NCBI RefSeq assembly: GCF_000004195.4
Contig: NC_030679.2
Coordinates: 30,927,712-30,991,711, forward strand
DNA from: Xenopus tropicalis
Lineage: Eukaryota; Chordata; Amphibia; Anura; Pipidae
Reading direction: 5' to 3'
DNA length: 64,000 nt
The notes under the pieces are model-generated. The model was not told the origin of the DNA, made no database searches, and worked only from the letters and a program-made list of their open reading frames with translations. The stretch's first letter is position 1, and each line of letters begins with the position of its first letter. The position numbers were made by a program, and so were the translations under genes. Of this stretch, positions 57,698 to 64,000 are shown piece after piece.

Positions 57698-57862
57698 CCT
57701 GCTGATTGGTTGCTATGGGTTACTAGACCTGGTGCAAACTTCATGACTGTAATTACATTACTCCCTTAATAAGGAATAACTTTTACATAACATATGTTCC
57801 AGAGGTGAAACTACCACTTGTCAAGTGTCACTGCCCAGCCTCCCTTTGTCGATACCTCACAC

Positions 57863-58140
57863 CAGTGATCCCCAACCAGTGGCTCGGGGGCAACATGTTG
57901 CTCACAAACCCGTTTGATGTTGCTCCCAGTTGTCTCAAAGCAGGTGCTTATTTTGGAATTACTGGTTGCATAAAAATCCAGTGTAATTGCCAAACACCTT
58001 CTTTAGGCTCCAGTCATCATATGGCTATCAAATAGGCAATTATAGCTCTTATTGGCACCTCCAGGAACATTTTTCATGCTTGTGTTCCTCTCCAAAAGTT
58101 TTTTTAATATGGCTCAGGTATATTAGGTTGGGGATCCCTG
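57863..58140 (+). mobile_element. hAT MITE, CAGTGATCCCCAACC family, complete (8-bp TSD)
   Basis: It runs from CAGTGATCCCCAACCAGTGG to TTGGGGATCCCTG, flanked by exact CCTCACAC (57855-57862 and 58141-58148). Confidence 0.92.
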
Positions 58141-58148
58141 CCTCACAC

Positions 58149-58710
58149 CTTCAGGACCCAAGGGGGGGGGGTGGTAATGGTTGTACCATGGCATCTTCCA
58201 ACATAATCTGCCCCTTCTATTTTTCTGATGAGTTATTTCCTTGCATGTACAATTGCAATCCCATGCTAAGGAAATGTCATGCTGTTCTTTAGGGCAGTTT
58301 TTCATGTCCGTGCATTTATAGTACTATTTTTGCCTTCAACTTTCTACTTAGCTGCATTTTGTCTCAGTACATTTTCCTTACGTGTAATATTATATGAGTG
58401 CTTCCTATTTTCCCTTTCTCCATTATTCTATTTTTATTCACACTTACCCACATATGCCGCCCGTAAGAGCACATATTTATGAAATTGTGCCACTGAGAAA
58501 CAGCGGGCAATCACATCTAAATCAAAGGAACATTAATGTTCAAACACAAAGTGCTTTTATTTGAAAGAACAGGTTGTAACAGCCACTGAAATGTATGTAA
58601 AATCACTGCTACTTTGATACAACAATATATGTGAAGTACAAGGCACTGTTTCCTTCCCAAGACATCCCCCCCCCAGTTCTATAACTGTTGGGGGGGCTCC
58701 TGCTCTCATA
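58149..58710. other. Single-copy DNA
   Basis: G and C homopolymer runs (58161-58170, 58667-58674) are present. No gene is seen. GCACATATTTATGAAATTGT near 58469 resembles a lone MITE end. Confidence 0.4.
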
Positions 58711-58868
58711 GAGGAACATGCTTTTTTTGTCAGTATCCAATAGCACATATTGTAAGGTGGCCCTCCATCTGTCCCTGATGAACTACCTGCACTCTTGTTC
58801 AGTAACAACTGAACCACCACCCATAAGGAGGAACATGCTTTTTTGTCAGTATCCAATAACACATATAA
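58711..58868. repeat. Direct repeat of ~40 bp, 117 bp apart
   Basis: GAGGAACATGCTTTTTTT and GTCAGTATCCAATAGCACAT at 58711-58751 recur at 58828-58867 with two or three changes. It reads as a local duplication. Confidence 0.8.
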
Positions 58869-59817
58869 GGTGCCCATTATGATTCGGATGTTGGCCAAAC
58901 AATTGGTTCAGCTCAATTAAGCCCCAAATGTAGGTAGTCAAAACAAGCAAAGACCTTGCCAAACAAGCGTATATAAAGGTGCACCCCCCTTCCCCCCCCA
59001 CATGAAAATAATTTCTGGGTTTCTCCTCACAAGATCTAAATTGTGGGTGACAACAGAGGAAGTGGATCCCAGCTCGGCCCCCTATACACACAGTTGTATC
59101 ACTGGGTTTATGACAATGACTGTCTTTGCAAGTTAATTACCTGGGTGGAGCTAACTTATTAGTTCAATTAGCCTGGTGCAGTTAAACAAATAAAATCAAG
59201 CTTCTAACTGGGAGCTCTCTGTAATGAGCACAAACTACACAATTGCTGTATTACAGTTGTACAGGTACAGCAAAAAGCTTGAGAGAACAGAACATTTTGT
59301 AGTATTAAGCAACAGGAATGGTTCACATTTAAATTACATACAATGGAATATATTTAATAAAACTGATAGATGACGCAGGGAAAAGCAATTTTCTTTGCAA
59401 TCCTTACATGCTGTTCAGAGGGACTTAATCTACAATGGCAACAAATTCAAGAACTCAGAAGTGCAGCAGAGTTATGAGCCAGCAGGGCTTTTTTCAGTCT
59501 GAAAGTCTCTATATTATATTAATGTTAGAAGATTGCTCTCCTTGGTGCCTAGGACCTTGCTGTTTCATACTGGGCAGGTAGAGCATGAATTGGTAGGCCC
59601 CTGTTTTGTATGGGTCATGGGGAAACCAGGCAGATTGACTTTTCAGACACAGAACAGATCTCTTAATAACCTGGGCACCCCTGGTCACAGATACTTCAAA
59701 TACTTCCCTGGATGGTACTGGGCACAGACTGAGAATTAGTTACAACCAGAGGTAGTTTTCATTTATAGGTGAACTAGTCCCAAGCTCTAGACAAATGCAG
59801 GGTACTAATTGTTCTGG
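58869..59817. other. Single-copy DNA; possible conserved block
   Basis: About 59115-59330 has three homeodomain-type cores within 100 bp (TTAATTA 59133-59139, CAATTAGC 59165-59172, TAATGAG about 59222) in unique sequence. No exon is seen. Confidence 0.3.
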
Positions 59818-60027
59818 CAGTGCCAGGCCTGGCGCATTAATGAACATGCATGCACTATCGAATGCTTGTGTGCATGTGTGCACTATGGCCAAGGAGGGGG
59901 TCATTTGGAAAAGATGCTCTGTCATGATGGGGGACAAAGGCCAGACTGAGGTAGGCGACAGAAGAGGCCTCTCCATTATTTCACCATAGGTACGTGCCTC
60001 TTCTGCCTACCCCTAGTTCCGGCACTG
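59818..60027. mobile_element. Probable hAT MITE, CAGTGCCAGG..CCGGCACTG
   Basis: The right part (GCCTCTTCTGCCTACCCCTA and GTTCCGGCACTG) matches the right part of 57069-57291. The inverse CAGTGCCAGG opens it. Flanks TGTTCTGG and CCTTCTGA share only TTCTG, so the duplication is weak. Confidence 0.45.
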
Positions 60028-60299
60028 CCTTCTGATCTACTTGTTAGAAGTTCTGACTGCTAACTAGCTACCCTAATCTGGTGCTATGACTATTACAGAG
60101 GATTTCCTGACATTAACTTCTCCAACCTCGGACTATCCAGCATCATCTACCCCCTCCAGCAAATGGGGTCCAAAGAGACAGAAAAACATGAAAACTTCCA
60201 TTTTAAAGACTAAGAACACCTGACAATTCTGTCAAATTACAAAATTAGGAGAGAACTCTAACCTGAAAATTAAAACAGCTCCCCCCTCAAATCTCTATA

Positions 60300-60611
60300 G
60301 GCAGGGGTACATGGAGAGATTAGTGGCCCAGCGACAAATCTTCATTGTTGCGGGCAACTAATCACCCCGCAGTGCCATCCCCCCGGCTAGAATGTAAATC
60401 AGGGATGTCATACGCATCGCTGCGATGTCCCGCAGTCGCAGAAGTTTCCTCTCACGGCAACTTCGGCAAATCTGGCAAATTGCGGCGCCGCATATACCAT
60501 CCCACCGGCGATTTACATTGTAGCCAGTGGAATGGCATTGTGGGGAGATTAGTCGCCCACAACAAGGAAGATTTGTTGTGTGGTGACTAATCTCCCCGTG
60601 TGTCACAGCCC
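60300..60611. mobile_element. GACTAATCTC palindromic MITE, diverged copy
   Basis: GGCAGGGGTACATGGAGAGA and CTAATCTCCCCGTGTGTCAC, AGCCC are the ends. TAA follows at 60612-60614. Inner blocks CATACCATCCCACCGGCGAT-type words match 44315-44619. Confidence 0.7.
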
Positions 60612-60614
60612 TAA

Positions 60615-60811
60615 GGGTGAAGACACACAGAGTTACTAGTAGCAGCTACTTGTTGTGGCTACTAAAACAGACAATGCTGATCATTTACTGATAATTGTCT
60701 CTATGTGTTTTAGCAGAGGCAATTCTCGGTTTTGTCTATGGCAGGGCACTTTCTGGAGTTTAGTAGCCTTGAAAAAGTAGCTGCTACTAGTATCCCAGTG
60801 TGTGTTCACCC
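60615..60811. mobile_element. Palindromic MITE with GGGTGAAGACACAC ends (TAA TSD)
   Basis: GGGTGAAGACACACAGAGTT and AGTGTGTGTTCACCC are inverted ends. TAA flanks at 60612-60614 and 60812-60814; the left TAA is shared with the element before it. Inner arms hold GTAGCAGCTAC and GTAGCTGCTAC. Confidence 0.85.
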
Positions 60812-60814
60812 TAA

Positions 60815-62049
60815 TGACTTAAGCTTTAAGCCTAACGTAAAGGATGAGCAAAACCTTTACTCTCCTACACTAGGATGAACTTATAGAGAAGTGGCACTGG
60901 TCTTTTGGGTTAAAGATATTCTTACGTTGCCCTCGTCTGCTGCATCATCTATAACCAAGGAATAGTCTGTCTTTTGTACATAGGTTAGGAAAGTAAGTGC
61001 TCTTCGATTGTAACATTTAATGAACAGAGTCATTTTTACCTGTATCAGTGTGAACTTGTGTGCCGTTTGTATGTTTTGATGCATAATGCACATTCATTTC
61101 TCCTTTTGTGCAGGTCTGTGGAATATGTTGGTGCTTTATAACTATTCCTTGATAATAACAATAATACAATAGTATTTGGTAGTAGGTTCATGACCACAGG
61201 TCAGAGTTGAAGCCCACAAAGCCCACAAGGTGTGGGCTAAACCCGCAGTATCACAGTGGGTATGTGCAGAACTGATTAAATTATAAAAAGGCAGCATTTC
61301 CAGTTTTAAGCAAATAAATGACATACATGACTCATTTCAAATTTGCAGCTAATATTTTGTATATCAGTGCCCCCTGCTGGCCACAGCCCTATAATCCTTT
61401 GGAGAAACAGGCTTATAGCTGCAATCAAAATACATTGTTCTATATGTCTATCAAAGTATTAAGGCAACTATAAATTCAAAATAAAATATGGCGTAATTCT
61501 CTTTATAAAGTGGCTCTGCAAATATTTGTAATACATGGCAACCTGAATACATAGAATCACTTTGAGTTTTTCTTTTTTTAAAACTTTAAAATTGAAAAAT
61601 CTATTTAAACCCCTAACCCACAGCAGTAGGTCAAGCTTGTGACTGACATTCAAGAATGCCCCCACATACACTCTCTGTTTAATAGCACAGAGATCTGCAG
61701 CGGAGCAAGATGCAAACGTGGGAGATTGCATCAATTTTTTGCACTTTACACTCAGTAAATGACCCCCACTTACTGGTTGTTATTGACAACTGCACTTATG
61801 CAATTTAGTAACTAGGGCTCATTTATGCCTGCAACCACAGTCAGTTACATGTAAAACCCCATTCGTTAAAGGGACATGCATCAAAATGCACTGCATAGTC
61901 GCAGCCTTGCGTTCAAGCGCTGCTGCACCTATATTTGCTGCTCAGTTGCATTTGATTTGCAATGATGTAGAAGCTCAGTTGGGCATATTTTGATGTAAGG
62001 AGCAGAAAGCAGTATCAGTAGATTCAGATGAGCCCTGTGTTCACTGCTT
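60815..62049. other. Single-copy DNA with SINE tail fragment
   Basis: GGAATATGTTGGTGCTTTAT then AACTATTCCTTGATAATAAC (61100-61165) matches the 3' tail of the SINE at 1590. AGTAAATGACCCCC at 61754 resembles a lone MITE end. No gene. Confidence 0.45.
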
Positions 62050-62268
62050 GCCATAGGGGCAGGGTAGGGGGCAGGCAGGCTCGGACTGGCAAATGCTGTA
62101 TGATGCCCCAGACACTATTTATGCCATAGGGGCAGGGTAAGGGGCAGGCAGACTCAGACTGGCAAATGCTGTATGATGACCCAGACACTATTTATGCCAT
62201 AGGGGCAGGGTAAGGGGCAGGCAGGCTCGGACTGGCAAATGCTGTATGATGCCCCAGTCACTATTTAT
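62050..62268. repeat. Three 73-bp tandem units
   Basis: The units start at 62050, 62123 and 62196. Each contains GCCATAGGGGCAGGGTA, GGACTGGCAAATGCTGTATG and CACTATTTAT. The array expands the left part of the repeat that continues to about 62685. Confidence 0.9.
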
Positions 62269-62685
62269 TGGGTGGGTACTATTTACTTGTGGTGGGCTGT
62301 TTGGGCCTCTGTGTACAGGTATGAGACCTGTTATCCAGAATGCTTAGGATCTGGGGTTTTCCCGATAAGGGATCTTTCTGTAATTTGGATCTCCATAACT
62401 TAAGTCTGCTAAAAATCATTTAAATATTGAATAAACCCAATAGGATTATTTTGGCTCTAATAAGGATTAATTATATTTTAGTTGGGATCAAGTACAAGGT
62501 ACTGTTTTATTATTACAGAGAAAAAGGAAATCATTTTTAAAAATTAGAATTATTTGCTTATAATGGAGTCTATGGGAGATGACCTTCCCATAATTCAGAA
62601 TTTTCTGGATAACGGGTTTCCGGTTAAGGGATCCCATACCTGTATTTGAAATACCAGGGCCTATTTTGAATTCCAGTCCAGGCCT
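62070..62685. mobile_element. CTGCTGTAAGATGCC-family repeat split by a TA MITE
   Basis: The left part (GCAGGCTCGGACTGG, then CTGTTTGGGCCTCTGTG) and right part (TTTGAAATACCAGGGCCTAT, ending CCAGTCCAGGCCT) lie on either side of 62316-62642. Other copies in the window show the uninterrupted junction CTCTGTGTACTTGAAATGCC. Confidence 0.85.
62316..62642. mobile_element. Palindromic MITE, CAGGTATG family, copy 7 (TA TSD)
   Basis: It runs from CAGGTATGAGACCTGTTATC to GGGATCCCATACCTG with TA at 62314-62315 and 62643-62644. The empty site known from other copies of the host repeat confirms that one TA was duplicated. Confidence 0.95.
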
Positions 62686-62699
62686 TATGCCTCTATGCA

Positions 62700-64000
62700 T
62701 CTGTCCTCCCACCCCTGTGGCCTGTGGCTATTCTGCAACAGCAAAACACATGGTGCAAAATGCAAACAAACAAGTATATGTGCCTGATGGATAAAATGCT
62801 AGGATCAGGTGTACATGCAAAACACATTACAATTACCGTGCATGCAGTGAGCAAACAACCATTTTCACTATACATTCAAAAAGTTGTTTTTTTTTAAAAA
62901 AAAAAAAAAAGAGAAACTGGGTCAAGGCCACACAAGTAGAAATGCGCATTTAATAACGTGCCAGTAAATTTTCAGATAAAATTGATTTTTTTTTTTTTTT
63001 TTTAACTTTCACAGCAATTTCTTTTAATGCCGCTCACATCAGAAAAGCCTATTTAATGCAACAGATTATTTCTTTCCTACGGTTTTTTCTCTCGGTTTGG
63101 AAGGCAAAATGGATGGGTGAATGGAACCTGAGTAGGTGATTATCTGATGGTTACCTCACTCCTGCTGGAGCGAAAGAATAGAGAACTCTGGGGTATAATG
63201 CTGTGTATTGAAGTTATTCTTCACAGTCAAAGACAAAAGGTACTGAATGTTGCCGGAATCTCCCATTGTGCTAGCAGAACACGAATATTATATTTCCCGC
63301 AGAATACTTTGGAAGTAATCCATATTTTTCATGGCTCCCAAAATCCCAACTTAATATTAACTTTGGAGGGTCTGGTTTAAATATTTATCATGAAAAACAA
63401 ACTATGCCATGCAAAAGCAGGCACACAGCTGAATATAATAATGTTACTCTGAATAAAAGTCTTTTTTTTTATTTCAAACAGGTTTAAATTATGTCTATTG
63501 CTTCTAGGCTTCAGACTCAGTATATATATATATATATTATGGTGCTGTATCTGTATTAGCACTTGCTGTCAGACAAATATGAAAGGTAAGGTTTCATTCC
63601 ACTGCATGGATCTCAGTTTTTAACTCATGAACCATTAATTAAAGCTGGCGTTGCATGGTAATATCCACTCCTTTGGCGACCTCTTTACGTAATTAGACTG
63701 CCAACATGATGGGAAAAATTGTAATGATTCAATCGTCTGCCCCCCAGGCCAACAACTGGATTATAATGGGGCCAATAGAGAGTTGTTGGGAGAGGAGTGC
63801 ATCATCACACAGATGAGGTCCTCACTTGACCTTATTTTCATACCTGCCTGATCAATATCTAACCATTCAATACCTATTGGCCCCAAACTCCCAAGGGCCC
63901 CATATATAGGCCAATAAGCCTCCAACTCAGTGTGGAAGATCTGCAGCTTTTATAAGCCTGTGTGCAGCCAGCTTATAGGGGTCGTTAACAACTCCTTTGG
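62700..64000. other. Single-copy DNA; possible conserved blocks
   Basis: An A run near 62897-62911 and a T18 run at 62986-63003 come first. About 63010-63380 and 63580-63730 are dense and non-repetitive. The second has ATTAATTAAA (63634-63643) and TAATTAG (63690-63696). A TA microsatellite lies at 63521-63539. No exon is seen up to the window end. Confidence 0.3.

Larger units (their letters stand above)
57030..57745. mobile_element. CCAGGAGCAGTAA MITE, split by two later insertions
   Basis: ACTAAGTTTGCCCAGGAGCA opens the left arm. The hAT MITE at 57069-57291 interrupts it. GCTGATTGGTTGCTAAAAGT is the right arm, cut at a TTA by the element at 57382. A second right-arm piece (GCTGATTGGTTGCTATGGGT) lies at 57701-57745. 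Confidence 0.7.

Overview
The window is vertebrate nuclear DNA with no recognisable protein-coding exon, rRNA or tRNA gene. It reads as Xenopus (clawed frog). It holds many copies of short palindromic DNA transposons that I remember from Xenopus genomic sequence: the CAGGTATG..TTATCC family with TA target duplications, T2/Kolobok-like TTAA elements, the CAGTGATCCCCAACC hAT family and the GGGGCTGATTTACT foldbacks. The family names come from memory and I could not search a repeat library. The terminal inverted repeats and target-site duplications (TSDs) are read directly from this sequence. I cannot separate X. tropicalis from X. laevis.

Layout. 0-2.4 kb: unique DNA, a TA-type MITE and an old SINE. 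2.4-5.65 kb: a young, complete but non-autonomous LTR retroelement on the minus strand, with 952-bp LTRs I could not tell apart, a tRNA-Thr-type primer binding site, a polypurine tract and no gag or pol. 6-20 kb: many MITEs, including a 328-bp near-perfect palindrome, a foldback carrying a 22 x 52-bp minisatellite and two nested insertions. 20-35 kb: mostly single-copy, AT-rich intergenic or intronic DNA with a few sharp non-repetitive blocks that may be regulatory. 35-45.5 kb: a second MITE-dense tract with nested hAT and TTA-target elements and LINE 3' ends. 45.5-52 kb: mostly single copy. 52-63 kb: a CR1-like LINE 3' end, a ~1-kb hAT derivative with an internal satellite, a four-layer nest at 56.6-57.7 kb and further MITEs. 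63-64 kb: single-copy DNA rich in homeodomain-type AT cores.

The repeats date one another. Several insertions lie inside other elements, and the interrupted copy, or a tandem neighbour, shows the empty site. This fixes TSD length, and so superfamily, within the window: TA (mariner-like), TTA/TAA (PIF/Harbinger-like), 8 bp (hAT) and TTAA (Kolobok/piggyBac-like). The most unusual object is the LTR element at 2425-5650. Its internal region has a run of about ten short stem-loops, a leader with three E2F-type motifs and two paired YY1-like/CRE-like motifs, and one small unrecognised ORF. Single-copy blocks marked as possible conserved non-coding elements are guesses from texture only; conservation cannot be seen in one sequence.
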